In this document: positions 34,244-44,128 of the stretch, piece by piece
How positions within the stretch are numbered: the first letter of the stretch is position 1
Layout: every line of letters starts with the position of its first letter
Assembly (NCBI RefSeq): GCF_000379085.1
Contig: NZ_KB905379.1
Coordinates: forward strand, 304,677 to 368,676
Origin: Halomicrobium katesii DSM 19301
GTDB taxonomy: Archaea; Halobacteriota; Halobacteria; Halobacteriales; Haloarculaceae
Reading direction: 5' to 3'
DNA: 64,000 nucleotides
The notes under the pieces: generated by a model
Databases searched by the model: none
What the model was told of the DNA's origin: nothing
What the model saw: only the letters and a program-made list of their open reading frames with translations
Translations under genes and position numbers: made by a program

Positions 34244-35854
34244 ATGGTCCGTTTCGCCCCGCTCCTCTGTGTCTGCTGTCTGTTCCTCGCAGCGAGTGCG
34301 CTCCCGGCCGTCGCACAGGACGAGACGACACCGTCTGCTCCGCACCCGGAGATCGTCGCCGCGTACCCGGACCCGATCGCCGACGGCGACGCGGGCGAGT
34401 TCGTCGTCCTCCGGCTTCCCGCCGAGGCGGCGCTCGCCGGCTACGTCTTCACCGACGGCGACACGACCGTCTCGCTGTCGAACGTCTCCCGGCGGGGGCG
34501 GGTCGCTCTCTCTGCTGGACCCGACCGCGCTCGCAATCACACGGCCGCACCGGTCGTCGCGGTCGACCGACTCGGACTCGCAAACGGCGGCGAACACCTC
34601 CAGGTGCGTCGGAACGGGACAGTCGTCGACCGAGCCGTCTATCGCGACACGGAGGAGGGCGAACGCGTCACCTGGAACGGGACCGAGCCCGTCTGGCGAC
34701 CGATCGGTGCGACGGATCGGCCGGTGGTGTCGGCAGAGGGCGGGCACGTCCGTGCGTTCGTGCTCCCGGACGGCCCCGCCGTGCCGATCCAGACGGTGCG
34801 TGACGCCGACGACCGCGTCCTTCTGGCGGGATACACGCTCACCTCCGACCGGGTCACCGACGCGCTCGTCGCGGCACACGAACGGGGCGTCACGGTGCGC
34901 GTCCTGCTGGAGGGCGCGCCGGTCGGCGGGCGCACGCGCCAGGGCGCACGACGACTCGACCGTCTGACCGAGGCCGGGATCGAGGTTCGCCTGATCGGCG
35001 GCGAGTACGCACGCTACGACTACCACCACGCGAAGTACGCGGTCGCCGACGACCGCGCGCTCGTCCTCACCGAGAACTGGAAGCCGAGTGGGACCGGCGG
35101 CCACAGCAGCCGCGGCTGGGGCGTCCGAACCAACCAGTCCCGCGTCGTCGACGGTCTCGCGGCGACGTACCGGGCCGACGCCAGCGGTCGCGATGCGCGC
35201 CCCTGGTCGCAGTTTCGCCGCGGCCGCTCCTTCGAACGGGGCGCGGTCTCGAACGCGAGCTACGAGACGACCGTCGCTCCCGAGACCGTCCCCGTCGAGG
35301 AGACGACGCTGCTGGTGACTCCGGACAACGGCGAGCCGCGACTGGTCGATCGGCTGGACGGGGCACAGACCTCGATCGACGTGATACAGGTGTCGCTGGG
35401 ATGGGACGGCACGCTCGCCGCCGCGCTCCGCCGCGCCGCCGACCGCGGGGTTCGCGTTCGCCTCCTGCTGTCCAGCGCGTGGTACGTCCGCGAGGACAAC
35501 GAGCGTCTCGCCGAGCGCTTCGAGGAATGGGCCAGCGCCAACGACGCACCCCTGTCGGTTCGCCTCGCCGACCCTGCGGGACGCTACGAGAAGATCCACG
35601 CGAAGGGCGCGATCGTCGACGACCGCCGCGTCGTCCTCGGGAGCCTCAACTGGAACGACCGAGCGGCCGCGAACAACCGCGAGACGGTCCTCTTACTGCG
35701 TGGCTCTGCGGTGGCCGACTACTACGGAACGGTGTTCGACGCCGACTGGCGGGGCGGTCGCTCGCCGCTGCCCTACGGACTGCTCGCGGCGGTCGCTGGC
35801 TGTCTCGGACTGGCCGCGATCGTCGGCGGGAAAATCAGGTTCGAACGGCGGTAG
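34244..35854 (+). CDS. Secreted/membrane-anchored phospholipase D-family protein
   Basis: This 536-residue protein has an N-terminal signal peptide (hydrophobic LLCVCCLFLAASALPAVA), a lamin-tail-like beta domain (about 30-150) and two PLD domains. Each PLD domain has an intact HxKx4D motif (HAKYAVAD in the first, HAKGAIVD in the second). A C-terminal membrane helix (LLAAVAGCLGLAAIVGG) with basic end would anchor it with the domains outside. It may be a nuclease or phospholipase; substrate unknown. Confidence 0.85.
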   Translation: MVRFAPLLCVCCLFLAASALPAVAQDETTPSAPHPEIVAAYPDPIADGDAGEFVVLRLPAEAALAGYVFTDGDTTVSLSNVSRRGRVALSAGPDRARNHTAAPVVAVDRLGLANGGEHLQVRRNGTVVDRAVYRDTEEGERVTWNGTEPVWRPIGATDRPVVSAEGGHVRAFVLPDGPAVPIQTVRDADDRVLLAGYTLTSDRVTDALVAAHERGVTVRVLLEGAPVGGRTRQGARRLDRLTEAGIEVRLIGGEYARYDYHHAKYAVADDRALVLTENWKPSGTGGHSSRGWGVRTNQSRVVDGLAATYRADASGRDARPWSQFRRGRSFERGAVSNASYETTVAPETVPVEETTLLVTPDNGEPRLVDRLDGAQTSIDVIQVSLGWDGTLAAALRRAADRGVRVRLLLSSAWYVREDNERLAERFEEWASANDAPLSVRLADPAGRYEKIHAKGAIVDDRRVVLGSLNWNDRAAANNRETVLLLRGSAVADYYGTVFDADWRGGRSPLPYGLLAAVAGCLGLAAIVGGKIRFERR

Positions 35855-35855
35855 G

Positions 35856-37766
35856 TCAGTCCTGGCTCAGCACGCCCGTGCTCTGTAGTTCCTCGTCGAT
35901 CTCGGCGTCGGCCATCTTCTCGACCAGCGCGTCGATCACCTGTTCGCGCATCCCCTTGACGAACTTGATGGAGCCGACGACAAGGTGGCCCCCACCGCTG
36001 ACGCCGCCGCCGTCGATCTCGTCACTCAGCTCGGTGACGTACTCCGGAATGTCGAGGCGGACGCCGTCAGAGCGGAGGACGGCGAAGTCCGGACCGTAGC
36101 CGATCGTGATGACGGGATCGCCGGTCTCCTGGACCTTGCGGTCGTGGATCTTGCCCGTGGTCTTGCCCGGCGCAGGGTAGGTAAAGCGATGGGCGTGGTG
36201 TTCCACGTCGATCTGGTAGAGGTGTGCGCCGTTGTCCAGGCGCTCGTGTTCGAGGTGGTCCATCGCGGCGTCGAGCTGGGTGTCGACGTCTCGCTCGGCC
36301 CGAGTCGAGAGGAACTCGACGATCTCCTCGTGGCGGTCCCGGTCGTCGCAGTTGACGTTCAGCGCGTCGTCGATCAGTTCGCGACCGTCGTCGTACTTGA
36401 GCCAGAAGGTTGCGTAGTCGAGTGCTTCGCCGACGTCTCGGAGGTCTGCCTCGTCGTAGCCCTCCTGTCGGGCCAGCTCGACGTACTCGGGCATGGCCTC
36501 GCCCTCGGAGCGGTCCGAGACTCCGGCGACCGCCGGGACGTGGCGTAGCTCGTCGGTCAGCGACGGGTCGATCATGCGGGCGAGTTCGACGCACATCATC
36601 CCGGTCGTGATCCGGTAGTCCTCGTCGTGGAGGTAGGGGTTGACGTGGGCGTCGATCAGCGGCTCGACGGCCTCGGGATCGGGGTGGTGGTGGTCGACGA
36701 CGACCACGGGGATGTCGTAGTGTCGGAGGTTCCGGTAGGCCGGCGTGTCCTCCTCGGTCGAGCCGTTGTCGAGCATCAGGACCAGCGGGAGCTTCTGGCC
36801 GTGACGCTCGCGGTTCTCCAGCGCGAAGTTGAGGTCGCGGGTCACGTCCTCCAGCTCGTAGTAGGGTGCCTTGCTCGGCAGCCGCTTGAGCATGTGTCGG
36901 CCCGCCTCGTCGTCCTGGTAGTGCCGTGCGACGAACCGCTCTAGCGCGAGCTGTAGCGGGACGCTGGCACAGAGGCCGTCGCCGTCGGCGTGGTGTCGCA
37001 TCCGGATCGGCCGTCCTTCGAGGACGGTCCGACGGAGCTGCCGGGCCACGTCTCTGAGGTCGTCCCACAGCTTCTCGAAGGCCGGCCACTCGACCAGCGG
37101 GTCGATGTCGGCCGGCTCGGCGGCTTCGTCCAGCGCCTCGTCGATGTCGTCACGGACAGCCCGCTCGCGGTCGCTCCCGAGGACGGTCAGCTCCTCGACC
37201 TCGACCTGGACGCCGCCGTTGCGGCTCTCGACGCGGCCGGTCACCTCGGCCACGTCGCCGAGGTCGACGGCCGGGAACGCCCGGACGCCGGCCTCGTCGA
37301 AGGCCGCGCAGGGAACGACGCCGCTCTCGTCTCGGAGCTGGAAGATCGTCGGGCCGCCGGTCTGTTTGATCTGGAGAATCTCGCCCCGGACCGTGACTGT
37401 CTCGCCGGTCACGTCCGCGAGGTCGTCGACGACGGCGTCGGTCCCGCGGCCGACCGCTTCGGTCGTGTAGTCGGCGAACTGGACCTCTTCGAAGCTCACG
37501 TCGCCGTTCTCTCGCACCTCGGCGAGCTCGACGACGAGCTCGTCGCCCACGTCGTAGTCGCCGACGAGGTTCGAGTCGTGGACGAGCCCGGACAGTTCTT
37601 CCGAGAGATCGACGAAGACGCCGTACTCGACGACGCCGTTGACTGTACCAACGTAGCAGCTGCCCTCCTCGACGTCGTCGAGGGTGCAGCCGTCAGCGAG
37701 TTCGTAAACGACGGTTCCCCCGTCGGGAACCGGGGCACCCGTGTCGGTGCCGGCTGGCGGAGACAT
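35856..37766 (-). CDS. RecJ-like DHH-family phosphoesterase with S1 and OB domains
   Basis: The 636-residue protein has an S1 domain (about 28-95), an OB-fold nucleic-acid domain (about 115-195) and the DHH domain with motif I RHHADGDG (near 257) and motif III VVVVDHHHPD (near 355). A C-terminal DHHA1-like end carries GGGVSGGGH. This matches archaeal RecJ-like single-strand exonucleases, several of which occur in haloarchaea (RecJ3/RecJ4 type); the exact paralogue is not decidable here. A minus-strand TATA-like CATAAAAAC lies about 28 bases upstream. Confidence 0.88.
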   Translation of the reverse strand: MSPPAGTDTGAPVPDGGTVVYELADGCTLDDVEEGSCYVGTVNGVVEYGVFVDLSEELSGLVHDSNLVGDYDVGDELVVELAEVRENGDVSFEEVQFADYTTEAVGRGTDAVVDDLADVTGETVTVRGEILQIKQTGGPTIFQLRDESGVVPCAAFDEAGVRAFPAVDLGDVAEVTGRVESRNGGVQVEVEELTVLGSDRERAVRDDIDEALDEAAEPADIDPLVEWPAFEKLWDDLRDVARQLRRTVLEGRPIRMRHHADGDGLCASVPLQLALERFVARHYQDDEAGRHMLKRLPSKAPYYELEDVTRDLNFALENRERHGQKLPLVLMLDNGSTEEDTPAYRNLRHYDIPVVVVDHHHPDPEAVEPLIDAHVNPYLHDEDYRITTGMMCVELARMIDPSLTDELRHVPAVAGVSDRSEGEAMPEYVELARQEGYDEADLRDVGEALDYATFWLKYDDGRELIDDALNVNCDDRDRHEEIVEFLSTRAERDVDTQLDAAMDHLEHERLDNGAHLYQIDVEHHAHRFTYPAPGKTTGKIHDRKVQETGDPVITIGYGPDFAVLRSDGVRLDIPEYVTELSDEIDGGGVSGGGHLVVGSIKFVKGMREQVIDALVEKMADAEIDEELQSTGVLSQD

Positions 37767-37976
37767 TTGACCTGTCTTGGTCGCTACCGCGTTTTTATGC
37801 TTCGGTATCGTCGCGCCGGCAACTGCCCGTCACGCCGACCGGACAACGGCGACGCACGCCGTCGTCTCGACCTCCGCCAGGGCGGGCGTTCGTACGGAAC
37901 GTCGCCTCTTTTCCGTGGTCGCTCCCACCGCACGCTCCTCGGAAAGTTTAGAAGGCGCGATACCACACGTTCAGAC

Positions 37977-38468
37977 ATGGGCCTGTTTCGCTCGGGCGGG
38001 ATCCTCGGCATCGCCGACTCCGCGCTCGAGTTCGCCCTCGCGGCGTCGGAGGAGAGCCACCCCAACGAGTACATGGGGATCCTGCGCGGCGAGGACGCAC
38101 GCACACTCGGACTGGACGAGGACGGCACGGTACTGTCCGACGTGCTCGTGATCCCCGGAACGGAATCGAACCCGGTGAGCGCGACGCTCAAGACGAGCAT
38201 GGTACCCAACGACCTGCGGGCCGCGGGATCGATCCACTCCCACCCCAACGGCGTGCTCAAGCCGAGCGACGCCGACCTGCAGACGTTCGGCCGCGGCGAC
38301 GTACACATCATCGTCGGCGCGCCCTACGGGAAAGACGACTGGCAGGCGTTCGACAACGAGGGCCAGCCGATCGAACTCGACGTGCTGGACGTGGACCCGC
38401 CAGAGGAGGAGTTCTTCGACTTCACCCAGGCGGACATCGACGCCGAGTTGCGGGAGGACGAGTGGTGA
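37977..38468 (+). CDS. JAMM/MPN+ metalloprotease (desampylase-like)
   Basis: This 163-residue protein has the JAMM zinc motif His87-x-His89-x7-Ser97-x2-Asp100 and the upstream Glu31, so it should be active. In Haloferax, JAMM proteins remove ubiquitin-like SAMPs from conjugates; a second paralogue has unproven activity, and this gene could be either. A TATA-like AAAGTTTAGA sits about 30 bases upstream. It overlaps the FAD synthase gene by four bases. Confidence 0.87.
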   Translation: MGLFRSGGILGIADSALEFALAASEESHPNEYMGILRGEDARTLGLDEDGTVLSDVLVIPGTESNPVSATLKTSMVPNDLRAAGSIHSHPNGVLKPSDADLQTFGRGDVHIIVGAPYGKDDWQAFDNEGQPIELDVLDVDPPEEEFFDFTQADIDAELREDEW

Positions 38469-38893
38469 CCCGCGACGTCGTCGCCCAGGGGACCTTCGAC
38501 ATCCTCCACCCCGGACACGTCCACTATCTTCGGGAAGCGAAGGCGATGGGCGACCGACTCCACGTCATCGTCGCCCGTAGCCAGAACGTCACGCACAAAG
38601 CGCCACCGGTCGTCCCCGACCGCCAGCGCGTCGAGATGGTCGAAGCCCTCGATCCCGTCGACGACGCCCGGCTGGGCCACGCCGAGGACATCTTCGTCCC
38701 CATCGAGCAGATCGAACCCGACGTGATCGCGCTGGGCTACGACCAGCACCACGAGGTCGAGGGGATCGAGACGGCACTCGACGAGCGTGGCCTCGACTGC
38801 GAAGTGCGTCGGGCCGGACCGCGAAAAGCCAGCGAGGACGAGATCCTCTCGACGGGATCGATCATCGAGAAGATTCTGGACGAACGGAGGTGA
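38465..38893 (+). CDS. ribL: FAD synthase (FMN adenylyltransferase) RibL
   Basis: RibL adenylates FMN to FAD. The 142-residue cytidylyltransferase-fold protein has [10 protein letters not shown] with the catalytic His15-x-x-His18 pair and the C-terminal [11 protein letters not shown] corresponding to the family ISSTxI motif. GTG 38465 overlaps the JAMM stop (GTGA); GTG 38462 is the alternative. The lumazine synthase RibH lies 1.3 kb further, so riboflavin and FAD genes are close. Confidence 0.9.
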   Translation: MTRDVVAQGTFDILHPGHVHYLREAKAMGDRLHVIVARSQNVTHKAPPVVPDRQRVEMVEALDPVDDARLGHAEDIFVPIEQIEPDVIALGYDQHHEVEGIETALDERGLDCEVRRAGPRKASEDEILSTGSIIEKILDERR

Positions 38894-39036
38894 CTGGGTT
38901 GCGGTCTTCGGTCTGGAGATTGCTTCTCGCTCGATTCACTGCCCCGATCGGAGTGGGGGGCGGCCGTTTTCACCCACGTTTTTGCGCAAGTGGTTCGCTC
39001 GCTGCGCTCGCGAATCCGAAGTAGAAAACGGTGGTA
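38894..39036. other. Convergent gap with hairpin-forming sequence
   Basis: This 143-base gap lies between convergent ribL and the aminotransferase. CCGTTTTC (about 38962) and GAAAACGG (about 39023) form an 8-bp inverted repeat enclosing TTTTTGCGCAAGTGG and a TTCGCTCGCTGCGCTCGCGAA-like run. Such GC-clamped stems with T-runs could end transcription on both strands. No gene is visible. Confidence 0.35.
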
Positions 39037-40197
39037 CTACAGCAGACCGGCGTCGTCGAGTCGCTCGACGGCTTCTTCGAGCCGCTCCTTGCTGTTGGCG
39101 TAGGAGATGCGCGCGTAGCCCGGCGTCCCGAAGGCGTGGCCCGGCACGGTGGCGACGTGGGCCTCCTCGATCGCTTCCTCGCACCAGGCGTCGTCGTCGC
39201 CGTCGGGCGCGACCTCGGGCATCATGTAGAAGGCTCCCTGGGGCTCGGGGACGTGGACGCCCCGCTCCTCGAAGAGGTCCTTGAGGAAGGTGCGCCGTTC
39301 GTCGAAGGCTTCGACCATCTCCTCGACCTCGCTCTCGGTGTTGCGGATCGCCTCGACGCCCGCGTGCTGGACGAAGTTGACGGCACAGGAGACGGAGTGG
39401 CCGTGGACCTTCCCGGCCTCGTCGATCAGCTCCTCGGGGCCGGCGAAGTAGCCGAGCCGCCAGCCGGTCATCGAGTAGGCCTTCGAGAAGCCGTTGAGCG
39501 TGATGGTCCGGTCTTCTATGCCGTCCAGCGTCCCCAGCGAGGTCGCCTCGCGGCCGTCGTAGGTGATCTCCTTGTAGATCTCGTCGGAGATGACCTGGAA
39601 GTCGTGCTCGACGGCCAGGTCGCGAACGCCTTCGAGGGCCTCGTCGGTGTAGACCGCGCCGTGGGGGTTGCCCGGCGAGTTCACCACGAGCAGTTCCGTG
39701 TCGTCGCTGACCGTCTCGGCGAGATCGTCGAGCGCGCCCGCGAGCTGGAAGTCGTGGGCAGCGGTGTCGACGCGTTTCAGCGAGCCGTCGGCGAGTTTCA
39801 CCATCGCCTCGTAGGAGACCCACGCCGGGTCCAGCAGGACGACCTCGTCCCCGTCGTCGATGAGCGTCTGGAAGATCTCGTAGAGGGCCTGCTTGCCGCC
39901 GGGCGTGACCATGAGGTTGTCTTCGCCGTACTGGGTCAGCCCGTCGTCGTGGAGCTTCTCGGCGATGGCGGTCTTCAGTTCCGGAATCCCGCTCGTCGGG
40001 GTATACCCCGTGTGGCCGGCGTCGAGGGCCGCCTTGGCGGCGTCCTTGATGTTCTCGGGCGTGTCGAAGTCCGGTTCGCCGACGCTCAGGTCGACCACGT
40101 CGACTCCCTGGGCCTCCAGTTCGGCGGCCTTGTTGCTGATCGCGAGCGTCGCGCTCGGTTCGACTCGTCCTACACGTGCGGCGAAGTCCTGTGTCAT
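39037..40197 (-). CDS. Class I/II PLP-dependent aminotransferase (aspartate aminotransferase-like)
   Basis: This 386-residue fold-type I aminotransferase has LSVGEPDFDTPENI, VTPGGKQALYE, NSPGNPHGAVY, ISDEIYKEITYDG and PLP Lys239 in NGFSKAYSMTGWRLGY. It probably makes aspartate/glutamate or aromatic amino acids; substrate preference cannot be read from sequence. ATG 40197 precedes the conserved region by a few residues; the start at 40266 is too long. Confidence 0.9.
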   Translation of the reverse strand: MTQDFAARVGRVEPSATLAISNKAAELEAQGVDVVDLSVGEPDFDTPENIKDAAKAALDAGHTGYTPTSGIPELKTAIAEKLHDDGLTQYGEDNLMVTPGGKQALYEIFQTLIDDGDEVVLLDPAWVSYEAMVKLADGSLKRVDTAAHDFQLAGALDDLAETVSDDTELLVVNSPGNPHGAVYTDEALEGVRDLAVEHDFQVISDEIYKEITYDGREATSLGTLDGIEDRTITLNGFSKAYSMTGWRLGYFAGPEELIDEAGKVHGHSVSCAVNFVQHAGVEAIRNTESEVEEMVEAFDERRTFLKDLFEERGVHVPEPQGAFYMMPEVAPDGDDDAWCEEAIEEAHVATVPGHAFGTPGYARISYANSKERLEEAVERLDDAGLL

Positions 40198-40231
40198 TGT
40201 GGTACTCTCTGTCGTTGTCGTCGGTCCGCGC

Positions 40232-40645
40232 TCACTGTCGCAGTTCCGTCGCGAGCGAGACGGCACTGTCGACGGCGTCGCCGCCTTTGTCGGTCCGTGC
40301 CGTCGCCTCGTCCTGGCTCATGCCCGGGCCGATGACGCCCATCGTCACTGGGGTGTCGCGGTCGAGGCTGACCCGCGTCAGTCCCTGGGCGGCGGCGTCG
40401 GCGATCACCTGATCGTGGTCGGTGTCGCCGGTGACGATCGCGCCCAGCACCGCGACGGCGTCGACGTCCTCGCGCCGCGCCAGCCGGTCTGCGGCCAGCG
40501 GCGTGTCGTAGGACCCCGGCACCTCGCGGGTCGCGACGATCGTCGCGTCGTGATCGCTGGCGGCCTCGCGCGCCGACGCTTCCATCGCTTCGATAACCTG
40601 CCCGTGTTTGTCGTACTGGGCGACGACGAGCCCGAGCTGCACCAT
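40232..40645 (-). CDS. ribH: 6,7-dimethyl-8-ribityllumazine synthase
   Basis: RibH condenses 5-amino-6-ribitylaminouracil with dihydroxybutanone phosphate. The 137-residue archaeal-type protein has VVAQYDKHG, VPGSYDTPLAADRLARR, AVAVLGAIVTGDTDHDQ and TPVTMGVIGPG. It lies 34 bases upstream of the aminotransferase on the same strand, so the two may be co-transcribed. Confidence 0.92.
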   Translation of the reverse strand: MVQLGLVVAQYDKHGQVIEAMEASAREAASDHDATIVATREVPGSYDTPLAADRLARREDVDAVAVLGAIVTGDTDHDQVIADAAAQGLTRVSLDRDTPVTMGVIGPGMSQDEATARTDKGGDAVDSAVSLATELRQ

Positions 40646-40768
40646 ACCCGAGTGGCGGGTGGGAGAGCTAAAAGAAGTACCGCTTACGGCCGAGTCCGCG
40701 CCGATCGGACGGCGTCGGTCTACCGCGAACCAGAAGTGTTCTAAGCGGGCCTCGTTTCAGTGGCCGGT

Positions 40769-42730
40769 ATGCATTCGTCCGGCCCCGACACCGACTCCGA
40801 GCGCCCTCCACAGGAGACGGACGGTGAGGCTGGCGACCCGGGCGACGACGGCAGATCGCTTCGGACGCTGGCGACGACGACCGTCGGTCTGGTCCTCGCG
40901 GTGGCGGCCGTCGGTCTCGTCCTCCGACTGGCCTTCCTGGGTGACCGCATCGCCCACTGGGACGAAGCGCGCGTCGGCTACTGGATCACCTACTACGTCG
41001 AGACGGGGTCGTTCGCCTACCGCCGGATCATCCACGGCCCCTTCGTCCAGCACGTCAACGGCTGGCTGTTCCCGCTGGTGGGTGCCAACGACTTCACGAT
41101 GCGGCTCCCGGTCGCGCTGATCAGCGCGACGCTCCCGCTGTCGGCGCTGCTGTTTCGCGAGCACCTCCGCAGGGTCGAACTGCTCGCGATGGCGCTCTTC
41201 CTGGCCGTCAACCCCGTCGTCCTCTACTACTCGCGGTTCATGCGCAGCGACCTGCTGGTCGCGACGTTCATGTTCCTCGCGCTGGGTGCTCTCGTGCGGT
41301 TCTACGACACCCGGCGCTGGCGCTACGTCTACGCCGCCGGGGCGCTGATGGCGTGTGGCTTCGCCTCGAAGGAGAACGCGATTCTCTACGTGCTGACGTG
41401 GCTCGGCGCGGTCGGTCTGCTCGCCGACCAGGCGCTGTACCGTCCCCGGAACGACGCGAGCGGCTCGGCGCTCCTCCTGGCGAAACTGCGGGCGCTGGCC
41501 GGTCGCGTCCGCGGGGACGCGCCGACGGCCGCCAACGGCGGGTCCTCGCCCGAGCGGTCTCCGGGCTGGCGCTCCCGAGGCGGGCGGATACTGCTGCATC
41601 TCGTCGGCGTCGCCGCGGTCTTTCTCGCGCTCAGCCTGTTCTTCTACGCACCGCGAGGTGCGGGCGAGGCGGGGCTGTACCACCCGCCGGGGACGACAGA
41701 GCAGGTGATGCTCTGGCAGGCGGTCGGGGACCCGGCGCAGTTGCCGACGCTGCTCGAAGAGACCTGGGCCCACGTTCGGTTCGAGTACGGCGAGTGGTTC
41801 GGGCAGGCCGGCGAGAGCGGCGAGGAGAGCATCGCCAGCACGTACGTCGAGTATCTCGGCCGGTTCGTTCGTGTCATGGGGCTGAAGGCAGCGCCCCTGA
41901 CGGTACTCTCGGTCGTCGGGTTCGCCGCCGAGCGATACGGGCGCGCGGAGAGCCGGAACCTCGTGATGCTCGCCGGCTACTGCGGGTTCGTCTCGGTGCT
42001 TGGCTATCCGCTGGGGACGGACATCTTCGGGGCCTGGCTCGTCGTCCACGCGCTCGTCCCGCTCTCGATTCCGGCCGCCGTGGGGCTCGCTCGGATCGTC
42101 GACTGGGCGCGGGGCGCGTTCGTCGCGGACGACGCGGTCGGGCTCACGACCGCCGCGGCGGTCCTGTTGCTCGTCGGCGGCGCGACTGCCGGCGTCGTCA
42201 CGAACTCGGTGTACCTGAACGACCGGTCCGAGGACAACTATCTGGTCCAGTACGCCCAGCCCGGCGACAGCCCGCGGGCCGAACTCGAAGCGATCGATCG
42301 AGCGGCCGGCGACGACCGACCCGGGCCGGACGTGTTGCTGTTCTACGGCGAGGAGGGGGATCGCTGGGCCGACGACGAGGCCCTCGTCGAGCGGGACCGT
42401 GCCGGCTGGAACCGCTCGAAGTTCAACTATCGGCCCCTCTGTAGCAAGTGGTTCAACGCGCTGCCGTTGCCCTGGTACTTCGCCACCAGCGACGCCGACG
42501 TGGACTGTGCGAGGACGCCCGGTAACGTCACGGATCGCCTCGACGACGGGCCGCCGGCCGTCGTCGTCACGGTCGCCTCGGACCGGACGACCCCCGAGGC
42601 GGCGCTGCGCGACGCGTACAGCCGGGAGACCTACGAGATGCGAGCGAACGGCACGCGGATGACCTTCTGGGTCCACGACCGCGTCGAGCGCGACCGGGAG
42701 GTGAGATCCGTCCGTCGCGTCGGTCCGTGA
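40769..42730 (+). CDS. Agl23-like (TIGR03663) multi-spanning membrane protein
   Basis: This 653-residue protein has about 11-12 membrane helices after an acidic N-terminal tail. The first loop WDEARVGYWITYYVETGSF carries the acidic pair typical of GT-C/PMT-like glycosyltransferases. The TIGR03663 family is annotated as flippase-associated protein in N-glycosylation, but activity is not proven. The C-terminal soluble part (about residues 500-650) has a conserved SKWFNALPLPWYF stretch. ATG 40769 is preferred over GTG 40760. Confidence 0.82.
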   Translation: MHSSGPDTDSERPPQETDGEAGDPGDDGRSLRTLATTTVGLVLAVAAVGLVLRLAFLGDRIAHWDEARVGYWITYYVETGSFAYRRIIHGPFVQHVNGWLFPLVGANDFTMRLPVALISATLPLSALLFREHLRRVELLAMALFLAVNPVVLYYSRFMRSDLLVATFMFLALGALVRFYDTRRWRYVYAAGALMACGFASKENAILYVLTWLGAVGLLADQALYRPRNDASGSALLLAKLRALAGRVRGDAPTAANGGSSPERSPGWRSRGGRILLHLVGVAAVFLALSLFFYAPRGAGEAGLYHPPGTTEQVMLWQAVGDPAQLPTLLEETWAHVRFEYGEWFGQAGESGEESIASTYVEYLGRFVRVMGLKAAPLTVLSVVGFAAERYGRAESRNLVMLAGYCGFVSVLGYPLGTDIFGAWLVVHALVPLSIPAAVGLARIVDWARGAFVADDAVGLTTAAAVLLLVGGATAGVVTNSVYLNDRSEDNYLVQYAQPGDSPRAELEAIDRAAGDDRPGPDVLLFYGEEGDRWADDEALVERDRAGWNRSKFNYRPLCSKWFNALPLPWYFATSDADVDCARTPGNVTDRLDDGPPAVVVTVASDRTTPEAALRDAYSRETYEMRANGTRMTFWVHDRVERDREVRSVRRVGP

Positions 42731-42767
42731 GGCAACGCTTAAGCGGGTCGGTCGGAACCCCTCGCAC

Positions 42768-43931
42768 ATGACCATCTCGACACCAGGCGTGACGCTGGGC
42801 GTCGTCGGCGGCGGTCAGCTCGGACGGATGCTGGCGGAGGCCGCCGCGCCGCTGGGCGTCGATCTCGTCGTGACCGATCCGACCGAGGACCCGCCGGCCG
42901 GCCCGGTCGCGAGCGACGCGCTCGTGGGCGATTTCGACGAGCTCTCGACGATTCGAGCCGTCGCCGAGCGCGCCGACTACCTCACCTTCGAGATCGAGCT
43001 GACCGACCCGGACGCACTGGAGCAGGTCGCCGAGGAGACCGGCGTTCCGGTACACCCGAAGCCGGACACGCTCCGACTCATCCAGGACAAGCTCGTCCAG
43101 AAACGCCGCCTCGGCGACGCTGGCGTCCCGGTCCCGGCCTTCCGGCAGGTCGACGACGAGGACGATCTCCGGGCGGCGGGCGAGGAACTGGGCTATCCCC
43201 TGATGCTCAAGGCCCGCGAAGGCGGCTACGACGGGCGGGGCAACTACCCGGTCGAGTCGCCCGACGACGTGACCGACGCCCTCGACGCGATCCAGGGGCC
43301 GGCGATGGCCGAGGAGATGATCGACTTCGAGCGGGAACTGGCCGTGATGGGCTGTCTGGGAGCCGACGAGCGCGACACGTTCCCGGTCACCGAGACGATC
43401 CACCGCGAGGAGATCCTCCGAGAGACGGTCTCTCCTCCGCGAGCCGACGAGGACGTTCGAGAACGAGCCAGAGCGGTCGCGCTCGACGTACTCGACGCGA
43501 TGGAGGGGCGGGGCGTCTACGGGATCGAGCTGTTCGAGACGAGCGACGGCGAGATCCTGCTCAACGAGATCGCGCCCCGCCCCCACAACTCGGGCCACTG
43601 GACTATCGAGGGGTGTCACACCTCGCAGTTCGAACAGCACGTTCGGGCCGTCACCGGGCGACCGCTCGGGACGACCGAGCGCCGTGGACCGACGGTTTCG
43701 GCAAACGTGCTGGGCGACGTACCGGACCGCCAGCGTGCGACACTCTCGGGCGAAGACGCGGTCTTCGAGACGCCTCGGGCGCACCTCCACTGGTACGGAA
43801 AGCGAGCGGTGTACCGGCTCCGGAAGATGGGACACGTGACCCTCGTCGGCGACGGCGAGACGACGGGCAAACTACTCGCGGACGTTCGGGCACTGCGAGA
43901 GCGACTGACCTTCCAGTCCCGCTCGCAGTGA
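42768..43931 (+). CDS. purK: 5-(carboxyamino)imidazole ribonucleotide synthase
   Basis: PurK carboxylates AIR to N5-CAIR using ATP and bicarbonate. The 387-residue ATP-grasp protein has LGVVGGGQLGRML, KPDTLRLIQDKLVQK, EGGYDGRGNYPV, LNEIAPRPHNSGHWTIEG and the C-terminal LHWYGK. PurE, which takes its product, is encoded 0.7 kb downstream with one unknown gene between. Confidence 0.95.
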   Translation: MTISTPGVTLGVVGGGQLGRMLAEAAAPLGVDLVVTDPTEDPPAGPVASDALVGDFDELSTIRAVAERADYLTFEIELTDPDALEQVAEETGVPVHPKPDTLRLIQDKLVQKRRLGDAGVPVPAFRQVDDEDDLRAAGEELGYPLMLKAREGGYDGRGNYPVESPDDVTDALDAIQGPAMAEEMIDFERELAVMGCLGADERDTFPVTETIHREEILRETVSPPRADEDVRERARAVALDVLDAMEGRGVYGIELFETSDGEILLNEIAPRPHNSGHWTIEGCHTSQFEQHVRAVTGRPLGTTERRGPTVSANVLGDVPDRQRATLSGEDAVFETPRAHLHWYGKRAVYRLRKMGHVTLVGDGETTGKLLADVRALRERLTFQSRSQ

Positions 43932-44128
43932 CCACTGTCCGTCTCGATTCGTGTCGGGCGTGGCGAGGCCATGTCCAGTCCCCGCCACGGGAAGAGAGTC
44001 GCGCCGCGTGCCTCTGATAGGAACCGCACCCTCAATTTCGTCCCGGCCGAAATAAACCTCAGTTACAGTTCCGCGAGGCGTTTTGCTAATTGTTAGTACT
44101 TTTCTGAACGGCTGTCGTACTGTCTGAC
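43932..44128. other. Intergenic region purK / unknown gene
   Basis: This 197-base region has no gene. AT-rich patches occur at 44040-44060 (AAATAAACC) and 44085-44099, where CTAATTGTTAG is a small palindrome about 33-43 bases before ATG 44129 and is the likely promoter region. Confidence 0.35.

Noticed and set aside
38940-39030. Mobile-element scar between ribL and the aminotransferase
   Set aside because: It has stems typical of haloarchaeal convergent gene ends but no target duplication or terminal repeats.
43616-44035. Minus-strand frame in the purK 3' region and gap
   Set aside because: It overlaps conserved purK codons in antisense and has no family features.
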